Assembly (NCBI GenBank): GCA_006176705.1
Contig: QRFJ01000086.1
Location: forward strand, 310,001 to 374,000
Direction of reading: 5' to 3'
DNA from: Cocos nucifera
Lineage: Eukaryota > Streptophyta > Magnoliopsida > Arecales > Arecaceae
Length of the DNA stretch: 64,000 nucleotides
The translations under genes were made by a program, and so were the position numbers. Positions 1 to 12,533 of this stretch are shown here, piece by piece. Under the pieces are notes generated by a model that was not told the origin of the DNA, made no database searches, and saw only the letters and a list, made by a program, of their open reading frames with translations. Positions within the stretch are counted from its first letter, which is position 1, and the number at the start of each line of letters is the position of its first letter.

Positions 1-80
1 CTTTCTATCCATTTAGTTATTTTTGTATTGTGTGTGAAATAACATTTTACAATATTAACTTCATGCTTTCCCGTTAATAG

Positions 81-3000
81 GAAGTATCAGGGTCTATTGT
101 CGAGTTAGACCCTTCCTAGCTGGACAACTAAGTAGTAGCACTATTGGTTGTATCGATGATGGAACTATCACAATCATCACCCCTTCAAAGTATGGAAAAG
201 AAGGGCACAGGTCTTTCAATTTTAACAAAGTTTTTGGTCCATCAGCAACCCAAGGTTATGAGATGCTGTTTTGCTTCTTATTTTTCATATGTAAATATCT
301 TGAGCAGTCAGTCATTTCTTTCTTATCATACTGCAGAGGAGGTATTCTCAGATATGCAGCCTCTGATTCGATCTGTTCTTGATGGCTATAATGTTTGTAT
401 ATTTGCATATGGCCAAACTGGATCAGGGAAAACATATACTATGGTGAGAAATTTGACAAAAACTTATAACTTAGATAAAGAATTGCATGACTAGTCAAAG
501 CTTGCATTTAGATGCTTTTTCATGATATTTCAATACATTGAACATTTAAGATGTTACCCTTTTAAAAAGTTGAGATTTAGTGGACTAACTACCTTGGTTG
601 ATCTAATTTTATATGTTATGCAGAGTGGACCTAGGAATCTGAATGAGCCAACGCGGGGCGTGAATTATAGGGCACTAAGTGACCTATTTAAACTCTCAGA
701 ACAAAGAAGGGGCACGTTTTATTATGAAATTTCGGTTCAAATGATTGAAATTTATAATGAGCAAGTGAGAGACCTTCTTGTTAGTGATGGTCTTAACAAA
801 AGATATCCTTCCCACTTTTATTTGCTTCTGCTCCAAAATATTTCATTAATGTGTTTGATTTCCTTTACAAGTGAATGTTTTTGATATGTGAAGTAGTTCC
901 TCTTAGATTTTTGTTTTTTGATTTTATAGTTGGATGTCTGTCTCCGGCATGTGCGGTTGTTATTTTTTGAACAAATCTAGGTGTACTTTTCAGCATCATA
1001 TTTATTGCTAATATGTTCTTATTCTTCAACTTTTTCTGACAGTAATACTGAATTTCCTTAACAAGTAAATACACTAGAAATTCGTAATAGTGCCCAGAAA
1101 GGACTTAACGTGCCTGATGCAAACCTAGTCCCTGTTATATCAACATCAGATGTCATTGAACTGATGAATATTGGGCAGAAAAACCGTGCCGTGGGAGCTA
1201 CTGCATTGAATGATCGTAGCAGCCGTTCTCATAGGTGTGTAATTATGATTTAATGTTGCACTTGATTCACTATAAATTAATGTAATTCCATTTACATGTG
1301 TGTTGTCAAATGATTTTACTTGCAGTTGCTTGACTGTTCATGTTCAAGGAAGAGATATGACATCTGGAGCCATCCTTCGGGGATGCATGCATTTAGTTGA
1401 TCTTGCAGGCAGTGAAAGAGTTGATAAATCTGAGGTCACAGGAGAAAGGCTAAAAGAGGCACAACATATAAATAAATCGCTCTCAGCTCTAGGGGATGTA
1501 ATATCTGCTCTTGCCCAGAAGAACTCGCATGTTCCTTACAGAAATAGTAAACTCACACAATTGCTTCAAGACTCTCTTGGTAAATGATATGCTTTCCATG
1601 TTGTTTATTTATTAATGAGAATTAAAAGAAGTTCTATCCGTATTTCACTGAGCTCTGAAAATTTAAATATTCAGGTGGGCAAGCAAAAACATTGATGTTT
1701 GTCCATGTAAGTCCTGAAATGGATGCCATTGGAGAAACAATTAGCACCCTAAAATTTGCCGAGCGGGTTTCTACTGTTGAACTTGGTGCTGCTCGGATAA
1801 ATAAAGAAAATGGAGAAGTTAAAGAGCTCAGGGAGCAGGTTTTTTCCCTGAGCTTTTGTTACCTCTACATTGATATACATGATACACCTCCTTCTGTTTC
1901 ATATTTCTCTGTCCTTTCAGATATAAAGACCCCTTTTCTCCTTATTTCAGATAGCCTGTCTTAAAGCAGCATTAGCAAGGAAAGAGGGACACCTTCATAA
2001 TATAATACCAAATCCTGAAATGCACAACATGAAGACACCATCACCTGTAAACTCAGATCGACGGCTTGGTGGGGAGTACGTAAATAATCAAACAAACCAC
2101 AGACAGCCTATGGAGGATGTTGGAAACATAGAGGTATTGTGCTTAGGATCGCTAATGCAAAATTAATGATTATGAATGCTCTCACTATATTAAATGTGCT
2201 GCATTGTTGGATTATAATCTCTCTTTAGCCATTCATTTCTTCACTATCCAATTAAACAGCTATATTCAAACACATCCTCCCTAATGCAATAATTATGTTT
2301 AACTTGCATCTTAGATGATAGATATATCACTTAATGCAAATATTAGGACTTTGATTTTTCACTCAGGATGAATAATTATTGAATATAGATCAGGCTTTTG
2401 CTTTACTTCATAGGCATATGACCTTTATCATCTCTACCATTATCATCAGTTCTCACATATTAAATATTTTAGTTATCTATATTTTGGATTCAGCATCTTG
2501 TAAGTGACCTGACGATTTTACATATGTCCAGTAGAAAATGTTATATACATACTGTGATATCAATTATGTATTTTCTTCCATCTATTATATCATCAATAGG
2601 GGCCATTGCTTTAGTGCAATGGTAAAGGTTTGGGCAGACAAGAAAAATGTCAAAGCTTAAGACTGTCCGCAATTTACCCCTCCCAGGATCCTGGATTGCT
2701 GGGACCATAACTGGGTAAAGACTTTTTTTATCATATCATCAGTGCTTGAATAGAAACTGGTTAATTTCTGCTCAAAGATCTGTATGGCTTCCCAGAGATA
2801 ATGGTTTGATTTGATTGGTTCTTATGACCATGAAATAGATTTTTATTGGTAAGTTATCTTGACTATATTTTGCCATAACCTGAAGGATGAATTTTCTAAT
2901 AATGATCTATTTGTAGATGCGGAGTGTTCCTTCATTGAAACAAAAGAAACCAAGCTTTGATCTCCAAGAGTTGTTAATGGCAAATGATTCTCCTTGGCTG

Positions 3001-4989
3001 GACGGCAGTCCCAGAACAAATTTTCAGAGGGGAGAAGATAAAGAAACTGTTCCTGGAGACTGGGTTGACAAGGTCATGGTGAACAAGCATGAGGCTGTGA
3101 TCAGAGATGATGATTCCTTAAGGGATTGGGAAGGAGATAGGGCACCCCTGCCTGACTTTTTTTACCAAAGATATCTTTCCGATATGGGGGCATATCCAGA
3201 ACAACACCACAGGAATGCCACTTGGAGGAAAGATAGCCATGATTTTGACATGCATAGAAGCCGGTTTTATTCTGTGGGCACTGATGATTCAGATGATTTA
3301 GACATTGCAACAAGTGATTCTTCAGAAGCAGATACCTTATGGCAATTTAATCTCCAAAATATTAATACTGCAGTTAATGAAGGTGGATCAAGGATCAAAA
3401 AACCACAACAAAAGCCAACAAATAGCCCAGATATAAGGTAATTATGGACCAGTAATTTAGCTAAAGCAGTACTTTGACTGTGCAAATATAGGTATATTAA
3501 AATGTTATGAGTCATGTGAAAGAAAGTTTCTTGTTTTAATTATTTTATCACAATATTGTTGGTAGTAGGTTTGCATCCTAAAACCCCTCTCTTATAAGTT
3601 TTGGTTGAAATGCCAAAACCAATATGGCTAGAACTGCTATGTCAATGTGTCGATTTAGTCAGTAATACCATATTCTAATTTTGTATGATTTTTTTGTTGT
3701 TTCTTAGTATTATAAAGATAACTTACACTTTGCCTTTTTATGGCAGGTTGAGAACATATGACCTAAATTATGCATATTCATGATGTTTTATGATTGTGGA
3801 TTTTTGTTTGAGATCTAAATATAAGAAATTTGTTGTTAAGTTGGAGAAAATTTTTGAACTTTTTATTATTATTAATTTTGCCATATTGAAGGATCACCAT
3901 CCTAGGATCCAGTAATTGTTGAACACAAAACCAGCATGGTATCTTGCCATATCAGAGATGCTGCAGATGCCAATTCTTTTCCCTAATAATCCTTTTAGCA
4001 TGCATCACTGTCCTGTAGTTGCAACCAATAACTCTTGCGGTAGACTAGTTAGGCAAACAGATGGATATGTTCAGATTGGAGTTTGAGTTTCTAGGCTACC
4101 AGCTTTCAGTGATGATTAGTTCTGTTGCAGTTGTAGGAAGTCCAGGTTTACTGTCTGGAATACTTCTTCCTTTTGTTATATCCTTCTTGCCGTATGACCT
4201 TTTCTCATCACAGCTGGGCATTAGAAGTGCACCCACTTTCGGGTGCTTGTTGGTCAGAGCTTATTTGTCTCCATAAAATATCTATGATCATAACTAAAAA
4301 TCTCCAACCCATTCCAACTGCTCTAGCATTGAATTTAAAGCTAGATTCATGCTTTAGACTTGTCTTTCATTTGGCTCACTTGTCTCATAGTTGGCAGCTT
4401 TGAGGTTAGTGTGAAGTTCTTTGGTTTACATGCTTCTTACTGATAATATAGTCTTGGAAGATCTTCCTTGCTTGTATGTCTTTAGTCATTTCTTTGTCAA
4501 CTAGTCCTTTGCTTCTTCTTTTTTTTAATGAGAAGGGAGGATAAAACCACCCAATTTTGTTAAGAAAGAACTGCTTCGTTGCTTTATATTTCTCGACAAT
4601 CTACGAAGCTGATTCCCCATTTTGTATAATTAAGCTTGCATTGTGAGATATATAGATTGCCATGTTGGGATTTATGTATAATATAACATGAATTTTGAAC
4701 TTTTTGTATTTCTAAATTTTGTTCAAACTTACTCAACAGAGCATAATAAGCTTGTCTGTTTCTGTTTATCGCATCATTTAAGCACATTCTTTTCAATTAA
4801 ATCATTTTGATTCCTTCTAATGTTTTTTTTTTTCCTTCACTATAATTTAGAACTCCAAACCATACACACCTTCCTTCGCCATCCAGGAAAGTGTCGAACG
4901 GGTCTAATCGGACAGGGAGGCAGCCTAATTCTAGCAGCAGTGATGGAAAACGGACTTCATCTGGTGGGAAAATGAATAATGTGAAGTAA
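81..4989 (+). CDS. Kinesin-14 motor protein, C-terminal part (5' exons outside window)
   Basis: A minus-end-directed type of microtubule motor: the ATPase domain sits upstream of a C-terminal tail. Exons read from splice sites and frame: 81-254, 337-443, 624-802, 1073-1234, 1326-1579, 1675-1838, 1951-2133, 2917-3437, 4851-4989 (TAA 4987-4989); all junctions keep frame. Motifs seen: GSIRVYCRVRPF at the motor start, P-loop GQTGSGKT (about 419-442), switch I NDRSSRSHS, switch II DLAGSE, and neck-side KFAERVSTVELGAARINKE. The tail has SFDLQELLMANDSPWLD and WVDKVMVNK, and a basic Ser/Asn-rich end. The motor start followed by a long tail fits the plant KIN-14 group with calponin-homology N-termini (family knowledge); that N-terminus is not in the window, so the subgroup is inferred. 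Exon 3 is joined to exon 4 by an AT-AC intron. No frameshift or stop was seen, so the gene looks functional. Confidence 0.9.
803..1072 (+). other. U12-type (minor spliceosome) AT-AC intron in the kinesin gene
   Basis: The intron starts ATATCCTTCC at 803, the minor-spliceosome AT-AC donor consensus. It ends ...AAATAC at 1072, with branch-site consensus TTCCTTAAC at 1054-1062 about 11 nt from the 3' end. No GT donor or AG acceptor gives the conserved reading, whereas AT-AC splicing gives NKRLEIRNS in frame. Confidence 0.88.
2596..2732 (+). mobile_element. tRNA-derived SINE candidate in a kinesin intron
   Basis: A 137-bp insert is flanked by perfect 9-bp direct repeats ATATCATCA (2587-2595 and 2733-2741). 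Near the 5' end, TTTAGTGCAATGGTAAAGG resembles a tRNA A box. About 30 bp later AGCTTAAGACT resembles a degenerate B box. The 3' end carries an oligo-T run. It lies in the 2134-2916 intron and does not affect coding sequence. The SINE family was not identified. Confidence 0.6.
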
Positions 4990-6095
4990 GGTTGGCTTCT
5001 GAAAGGATGCTGTGTGTTTCCCGGATTTCTTCTTAGATTGTCATGATAGACTGAGGGCCTTGTCCTCGAGTATGGTAATGAGTGGCAATAATCCCAGTTG
5101 CTTGTATTGGTTTGGTGGTTGTAGTGAGGGTGGTGGGAGTCCTACCACCCTCTTTGCTTTTGCTTCAAGTGGTCGACATGTATCATTTTCAGATGACCAT
5201 TCTTTATCTGCCATGTTCATAATTCATAAAGGAAAGGAAAAGAAAAGTTGGAAGAAAAAAAAAATGCAAAAGAAAGAGATGCTTCTCCACTTTGGAGCTC
5301 ATCTGTACATGTACAGTTTGGTTCTTTTGTATGGATGCTAATGATTACTTCTTTTCTCATTTCATTCCCTCTCATGATTACTGCTTTTGCTTCCAAATAA
5401 TTATCCCATGTGAAGGCCATGGTCTATATTTATCAGTCTCCATCTAGCTTTGTTTTCACTTTACCTATTGAAATGAGGGCAATAATGTACCTAATAGTAC
5501 TAGTTCAAATGACCTCCAGCCAGTGCTGAAGCACAAAGCCGGACCACCGCGCACAAACTTAAAAGCAATGCGGCTTTTGTGTCCTCAAAATGCGCCTTGT
5601 CCCGGTCATGTAAGTGAATATTTGGTTTTTGGTCTGAGTGATGGATGGTTCTTTACATCATTTACTCATTCCGATAAATTGTATAGACTAAAATATCAGT
5701 TGCTGCTGAAATCCGAAGTGCATGTTGCGGTCGGTAGCTTTTCGGTCCGAGCTGGAATGTTGATGAACAGGAAGTTGGATGTTGGCAACTGGATGCGGAT
5801 GATGAATCCAACCGAACTCCGAGATCCGGATTGACTTGAAAATAGAATGCTTTTGTCGGAGTTTTCAGTTGGGCTCTCAGGAAACGATGGAAGGGAGAGA
5901 ATTTCTAGAGAGAGAGTTGGGTGGAAAGAATAACTTATCTGGGACCCTTTGGTTTCTCTTATACAAAGGATGCGGTCGTTGCCGAAATTAATGGGACATG
6001 CAATAGCTGAACGATAATGGCTCTCCACATCAATGATAGCCGAGTTGGTGTAACCATTGTTGAGATCATGGCATTAATTGCCCTCAAACAGTTTT
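4990..6095. other. Kinesin 3' flank and unrecognised degenerate sequence
   Basis: The first few hundred bases probably hold the kinesin 3' UTR (purine-rich stretch around 5226-5275). No clear polyadenylation site was fixed. From about 5520 to 6060 the sequence becomes GC-richer with a retroelement-like look, but no LTR ends, domains or pairing copy were found. Confidence 0.4.
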
Positions 6096-8829
6096 TGTTG
6101 CTATAGAATTTCGATCTCCGTGGCTAGAGTAGGCAGCGCTGGATATTTGGGTGGGTGATGAGACCTGTAAAAAAGTCTTAATTAGAGTGACTCTGGTCGG
6201 AATCCTCTAACACCCAAGTCAAAACTCTGTTTAACAAAAATAGAACATGCAAGAGGATAGAATTATCGTACCTGAGGATTCCATGATGACTCCTATTTAT
6301 AGATAGGGGCTAGAGCCATTCGTGGGGTGATATCCGTGGATGGTTCCGATCGAATCAGATGCGACGTGCGATGTTTGTAGGCAAAATTTATAGGATTGGA
6401 TGGTTAGAGTTGCCTTATTTGAATTGTGGTTAGCTGTCTTAAGGCAATCATGCAAATTTAAAAATGGAATACGGAAATCCCATAGCAAATCGGGTTGAGC
6501 CTAGTTGAGGATGACAGAAAATTGAGTTCGATTATCTACAAGGTCGGTGTCTGAAGAGGATCGGTAGTTGCTGAATTTAGGTGGGCTTGGAAGCCATCAA
6601 CAGCAAGATAGAGTTTTTCCAAACTTGAAGTGCGTTAGAGGTGATTGTTGGAGATCGGAAGATCGAGAGATCAAACAAATACAAAAATACAAATGGAGGA
6701 AGACCACAAGTGGTGAGGTCAATTACTGCTGAGCTCGAGAGGTGCTGAATTTGGAGAGATCTGAACCTAGATGGAACTAGAGTGGGGTTTGATGGATCGC
6801 ACTCTTACCAAGCTTGGATCAGTAGTAGTTAAACTCGGCAGGAGTCGACCGTAATGAGGTCGGACGGGTCTGAACTTAGAATGAGGGTTGCACGAGGCTT
6901 AGCGGTTGTTGATCTTAGCGACATAATCGGTAGTTATATGAAAGAACTAGGATCGGATTCTACCGAACTCACCAGTAGGATTCAGCAGTTAGCAAGCAGT
7001 TGAAGCAGAGATTTGATTTAAAATTATTGTATTCAATAGGGATGATTTTGTTAGATATGTGCTCTAGAAGCTCGATTGGTTATCACTTGTAATACACTTC
7101 TAAGAATAATTTTATAATTTTGACTATAAATTAATAAATAAATTATTTTTCTATTATAGTGTGTATTTAAAAGTGTCTATGATACATTCTTTGAGTTAAT
7201 GGTAATGATAATTCATATTTTTAAGAGTTAAAAATTTAAGATATGAATTTTTATAATTAACTCATAAAATGCTTCCGACCGTAGGATCATCATGAGGATG
7301 GTGATCGATTTGAAAGATTCGTATACGATCGCTTTCTTAGGATAGACGTATCTTGAGTCTATAGTGTGGAGACACCGAAGCAAGAGCACAGATACTTGTT
7401 AGAGAATGAGGGCACTGAGCGTGACTATCTTAAGTAGTCATAAAAAAGTCTACCTTCTCGTCAATGACTGATTCGATGTTGCAGTGGTGAGTATGGTTCT
7501 TTGACCTGACGTGCATTGGTAGTTCATCTTGAAAGTATTATAGTTTGACTACACCATAACTCAGTCTCCTAGTCATTCAGAATTCTGAGGTGTATGTTGG
7601 CTATAGCATGTTCATTGTAGGAATTGGATTGCACCAATAAGGAGATCTATCTACCTCGATAGATGAGGAGTAGTCCTATGATAATCATAAAATTGAGTCC
7701 TTAAGCCCATGGCCATGGCAGAGTGAAAATGATAAAAAGAGTTTCTATTAGAATTTCACATTGGACTCAAATCAAATGATAAATTCATATGACAGACATT
7801 GAGTTTGACGAGTTCACCTTAACCCTAATCTTGTTGGGGCTCAAGATAGAAGAACATAATTACACAGATAACTACATTGAGAGGTTCACTTTCAATTCTG
7901 ATGGATTGCCACCATATACTGCTAGATGTCACTGATGAATTTTGAGAGTAATTAGAATGATTTTGCTGATCAATCATTTTAATTGTATGAATCAAAAAAG
8001 TTCTGATCCATCGAAAGATATTTTGATGATACCGATGATGGAGATCGCGACATATCTCATTACCATATAGAATTAAACCTAACTAAATTACACAAATAAG
8101 AGTTTGAATCTGGATGTCATCAATTGAGCTAATCCAGTTTGATTGATTTGGATTAGATCCAATCAGGTTCAAGATAATCGTGCTAGCACACGATTGAGCC
8201 TGACTTTCTCCTCCTAAAATCTTTCTGATTCGTTGCAACCAAGTCAAATTTAATTTGACTCATTCTCATACTTTAAATGAATTTATTTTTATCTGACTGG
8301 AATAAGTTCAGATAAGAATAATTATAGAAATTAAATCCATTCACAGTCAAATTGGACTAGGGTCAAAAGTTGATCTATTTGAGAGAATTGAGGGTCACCT
8401 AATCAGATATTTCTAGAAAATTTTATAAAAATTATTTTGATCTAATTTTTAGATATGTGATAAAGCATGAATTATATATTGAGTGTACTAAATTTCATGA
8501 TTTTTGGAGGTGTTTAAATTAAGTTATGATAGAGTTTGATTTAGATTAAACTCTTGAGGGAAGAGTCCTAAGCGCAGTGGACTCTTCCTTATCTACTCAT
8601 GCCGCCACCTTTCAGATTGATTTTTGGTGTCAAAATCAAATGGGATCTAGGGATTTTCATGGAGATCAAGTTTAGAAATCCCAATGGTTGAAAAAATAAG
8701 GATTTTGATTAAAGAGGGACTCTAACTTGGTGCTATGCTTTTGTATAAGAACCCTTGCACCAAGGCTCTTCACATAGAAATATTTTTCATATCCAAAGGC
8801 TGTCGTTCCAGAAATCCCATATCCCCTCT

Positions 8830-8872
<43 letters not shown>

Positions 8873-9352
8873 CATGCCTAAAAGGTTAGGCATAAATCTG
8901 AGAAGAAGATCCAATCAAATTTGTGAAGAGTTCAGCATTTACACGATGGTGTTCGTGAGACAAACATGCTGCCTTCAGAAATTTTTTTGAAGGACTTTCA
9001 GATCAGATTCAAATATGATATTTAGAGAAAAGATTTGTAAGGAGAATATGTCCAAATCCTTCTCGAGTGGATACCAATAGAGACTAGGTGCATGCGTGGC
9101 TCCTTCCAGAACCTTAGAAAACATCAGGATCATTGCAGGATAATCAGATTACCCAAATAAGATATGAAATTAAAAATTTAATTTAATTTTTATTTTAATT
9201 TTTAATATCAGATCACCATGATCAGATTTGAGAACTCTTAGATCAGATTGAATCATTTAAAAAATTTTTAAAAAAATCATCTTAGATCTGATTAGATCTA
9301 CACGATCTTATGGCGGAAAATAGGAGTTTTCCTTCAGATTTTACCCTCAACA
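6096..9352 (-). repeat. G1 3' LTR, split by a solo LTR
   Basis: 6096-7048 plus 9342-9352 align along their length with the right LTR. Shared landmarks are the opening TATAGAATTTCGATC / TGTAGAATTTTGACC, a TATTTAT-containing block (6290s and 13170s) and GGATTGGATGGTTAGA. The outer end is TGTTGC (6096) and the inner end is CCCTCAACA (9352). The break lies ten bases before the inner end. Confidence 0.82.
7049..9336 (+). repeat. Solo LTR (about 2.3 kb) inserted in the G1 LTR, probably Copia-type
   Basis: It starts TGTTAGATATGTGC and ends GTTTTCCTTCA (TG...CA). It is flanked by perfect 5-bp duplications GATTT (7044-7048, 9337-9341). It has no ORF, primer site or second LTR, so it is best read as a solo LTR from recombination. 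A diverged relative begins at 28691. A CT microsatellite lies at about 8836-8869. The superfamily is inferred from the general look of the ends only; 2.3 kb is long for an LTR, so it could be a non-coding element itself. Confidence 0.75.
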
Positions 9353-10113
9353 TATGCCCCATACTCTCGATTTTGGACCAGATAGGGTTCGGACGGAGGG
9401 AGCATTCAAGTTTGGACTTGCTGGGGGCATGCAGTACCATTTAATCAGTCGGAGCAGTGCACCTTTTTGAAAAATAAACGGGCATGTCACTATAGTTATT
9501 ACAAAAAGAAATCTCCTCTTATGGCACACCTCGAATTAAATGAGCCACCTGATATTCCTTCAGGCATATCAGATCCTGCCAGCTGTCAACCCCCCATTGG
9601 TCAGGAAGGAAATTTGATATTCCTACCATGCCGGCTTTCCCATGCCCCATAACAGATGCTCTGATGATTTCTTCCTTTTTTATGCCATCAGTTCTCTCCC
9701 AAGTTTTCTTTAAATTCTCCAATCTTCTTTTCTGATTTCTTTATCTACCGCTGGCACTTTGCAGTCATCTCTTTTGATTATCCTTTTGCTTTCTCGATGT
9801 TTGCACATCCGTAGGTTGGTTTCCTTCATCCTCTATTGTTGGTTCTTTTTTTTTCAATTTTCTACTTTTCTAAGGATTTCTTCTTTTAGAACTATCCGTA
9901 CCATCTTTTGGATCTTTTTCTTTTTCTCTTTTTGCTTTTGTTCTTGTAATATAGCATTTTCCTTCCATTTTTTTTGTTGATTTCATAGCTGATTCTAGTT
10001 GTTCAGTTAGGGACTGGACTTCAGAATCTTTTCCTTCAAAAGGGGACTCCAAGAGGTCCAGTTTCGAGCATCGAGCTGGGCCAGTCTTCATACTGGATAC
10101 CTTTGCTTCTATC

Positions 10114-10480
10114 TTAGATTCAGATGATTTAAGTTTTATTCAGACTCAGTTTAGGATCCCTTCTATGTATGAGCTCGAACTATCGGGGCCAAGTGGTTAT
10201 GTTTGCACACCTCCTGTGGGATAGCTCGGGCTCTACAAAGAAGTATTCTGGGCTGGACTCAGGTTGTCTATTCCTTATTTCATTCTCGAGCTCCTCCGAT
10301 TTATACATATCTCGTTATATTTGGTAGTCCCGAGTTTCTTTCATTTCATCATAGATTTTCTAGTTGTTTGTTTCTTGATCGAAGTTTGACCCATCATCTC
10401 TCTTTTTCGATCTTTTTATACCATCAAAAGGCACCTCACTACCAAGAACTTGTGGTATGTCTCTCCTCAACTATTGCTTG
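10114..10480 (+). pseudogene. G1 antisense ORF remnant (putative gypsy-type 'Transposase_28'-like)
   Basis: On the plus strand, opposite to gag and pol, the frame from about 10114 reads SDSDDLSFIQTQFRIPSMYE, then LGLYKEVFWAGLRLSIPYF. The same arrangement is seen in G2 (GRVGIYEESLKADLRLPF). The pattern matches the antisense ORF of Tat Gypsy elements (family knowledge, Pfam 'Putative gypsy type transposon'). Several stops are present. It ends abruptly where pol sequence begins at about 10440. Confidence 0.6.
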
Positions 10481-10913
10481 CTAGTGCTCCAGTGTGAAAC
10501 TTCGCTTCTTTTGTTTCATTAACCAACAAGTGTAGTCCACATTCAGATGGTGGGTCGTCACCGTTTGGTCGATACCTGACATGTCGAAGGACGTCCAGGC
10601 AAATATATTAGCATTCTCCTACAAAAATGATGAGCTGATCCTTGGTTATCTAATCCAAGTTTGAGCTGATTTGAACATAATGGTTCTTATTTTCATCTTC
10701 CAAGGAGATCGAGATGAGGTCATCAATAGATTCCCCGCATTCCTTAGTCAGTTCATCTCGAGTGTCTAATCCCTCCATGGGGCACTCTTCCAGTTGCTTG
10801 GCTCCTTGTAGTGCAATGGTGTAACATTGCCATGCTAAAGCTTGGTCATCTCGGAGTTCTCCGATCCCATGCTCCGTTGGAAACTTCATCTTCAAACAAT
10901 ATGTAGATACCAC
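10440..10913 (-). pseudogene. G1 pol remnant: protease-RT linker and first part of reverse transcriptase
   Basis: The minus strand reads VSTYCLKMKFPTEHGIGELRD, colinear with G2 VSIYHLKIKFMTPHGIDKLRR (52140s). It continues into FDMSGID and a KQKKRSFTLEH-like stretch typical of the start of Gypsy RT. The rest of RT, RNase H and integrase is absent because antisense-ORF sequence follows directly. Confidence 0.7.
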
Positions 10914-11463
10914 TGCTTGAAGTACATTGAGTCCTGGTCTTTCAAGGATGGTGTTCTAGGCTAAGGGTGCTCTAACCAGCAAGAAGTCAACATGGGCCAA
11001 GGATTGCAAAGGGGGTCGACCGGCTATTACTGGCAGAGTGATTACTACTTCAACTGGTACTGGATCCCTAGAAAATCCCACAAACGGAGGATTTAGTGGT
11101 CCTAGTCGATTCTTGGGTATAACCATTTTTGAAAAGATATCATAAAATAACCATTATCAACTAAAATGCGGCATACATCATACTTTGCAATGTTAAAAGA
11201 AACTACAATCGCATTATTATGTGGGAACTGAACTCTTTCAGCATCTTATTTGGTGAAGGTAATTGATTCTTTAGTTCACCATCTCTTGGTAGATTTTTCT
11301 GATCTACCGGCTCCATCACTCCGATGCCCCCAGCTATTGTGTTTATTATTCCTGTTGGGGGTTGATCTTCCAAGGGTTCTTCCTACTGAGGTGGCTTTGG
11401 TTATCGATGCTCCTTCAGTCGATCATCGCATCTTTCTTGATGATGCTGAATGAACCGGTCCAA

Positions 11464-12533
11464 TCATCCACACCATATCAACTTCTTGATCTGATTTTGG
11501 AGCTGAATACACTCCTTCATATCATGACCGTGGTTGCAGTGGTGGAGATAATATTTGTTGGGGTTGTGTTGATTCAGATTAGGTTGCATCCTTTCTGCCC
11601 AATTGGCAGCTACTCTTTTATCTCCATTAGCACTTATATTTTGGAAGCATTTAGAGAAATGTAGTTTGTAAATCTTCTTGATAGGAAGGTCCATCAGGTC
11701 CTCCCATTTGGACTCCTAGGTCGGCAGTTCTGAGGTGGAGTCCTGGATCTTTGGCGTTAAGGTGGGGTTTTGGAATGCCGAGATCCTCCTTCTCGACCTC
11801 TTTGTTCTAAAGGAGTCTTGCTAGATTCTCCCTTCTTGTGCTCCTCTATCGTGTTTGCGTCTTGATGTTTGAAGGCTTCCTCAGTGCGCGCATACTTATC
11901 TACCCAAGATAGTATATCGGCAAAATATTAAGGGTACTTGTTCTCCAGCGAGAAGAGGAAGCCATTTTTTGAAAGACCATTTTTCAGGACAGTCATTACA
12001 ACTAATTGGTTCAAGTCATGGACCTCAAGAGCAACTGCATTGAAGTGATTGATATAATCTCTGATGGACTCTTTCTCTCTTTGCTTGATGTTTATGAGGA
12101 AGTCTGATCCCTTCTGTTGCCTTCGGCTACTCACGAAGTAGGTTTTGAACTCTTGGCCAAACTGTTCGAAGAAGTAGATAGTATCCGACTTCAGACTCAA
12201 GTACCAGTATCGAGCCATACCTTTCAAGGTTGATGGAAAAGCTTGGTATAGGATGGTGTCTGGTGCTCCATGGATGAGCATCATGGCCTTAAAGGATTCC
12301 ACATGGTCGATGGGATCGGTCATCCCATCGTATTTCTCCAATCGTGGGAGCCTAAAGTGGGTGGGTAGTGGTTTCCACATGATTTGGGCACTAAACAGAG
12401 GCTTGGAGTTGATCCCATTGTTCTGCGCCAGACACTGGTTGCATTGTACCTCTATCCATTGGTTCATTTCTTGCAACCTCCAATCAACTAATAGGTCTCT
12501 GGCAGTGTAAGCTTCGAAGCATGGTGAAGGCAC
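11464..12533 (-). pseudogene. G1 gag remnant
   Basis: The minus-strand frame 12533-11928 holds a retrotransposon-gag core: PTHFRLPRLEKYDGMTDPID, then FPSTLKGMARYWYLSLK and REKESIRDYINHFNAVALEV. A second frame (11694-11464) holds the knuckle-like segment YYLHHCNHGHDMKECIQLQ. It is colinear with the gag proteins of G3 and G4. Between the two frames the reading shifts, and N-terminal sequence extends to about 12850 in broken frames. It is not a functional gene. Confidence 0.8.

Noticed and set aside
803..1072. Ordinary GT-AG intron for kinesin exon 3
   Set aside because: No GT donor near 795-810 and no AG acceptor near 1073 restores the LEIRNS reading. The AT-AC signals fit perfectly.
9759..10091. 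73-codon frames, one coiled-coil-like on the minus strand
   Set aside because: The plus strand is a T/C-rich tract and the minus reading is its Lys/Glu-rich complement. It is within the decayed G1 interior and no homology is evident.
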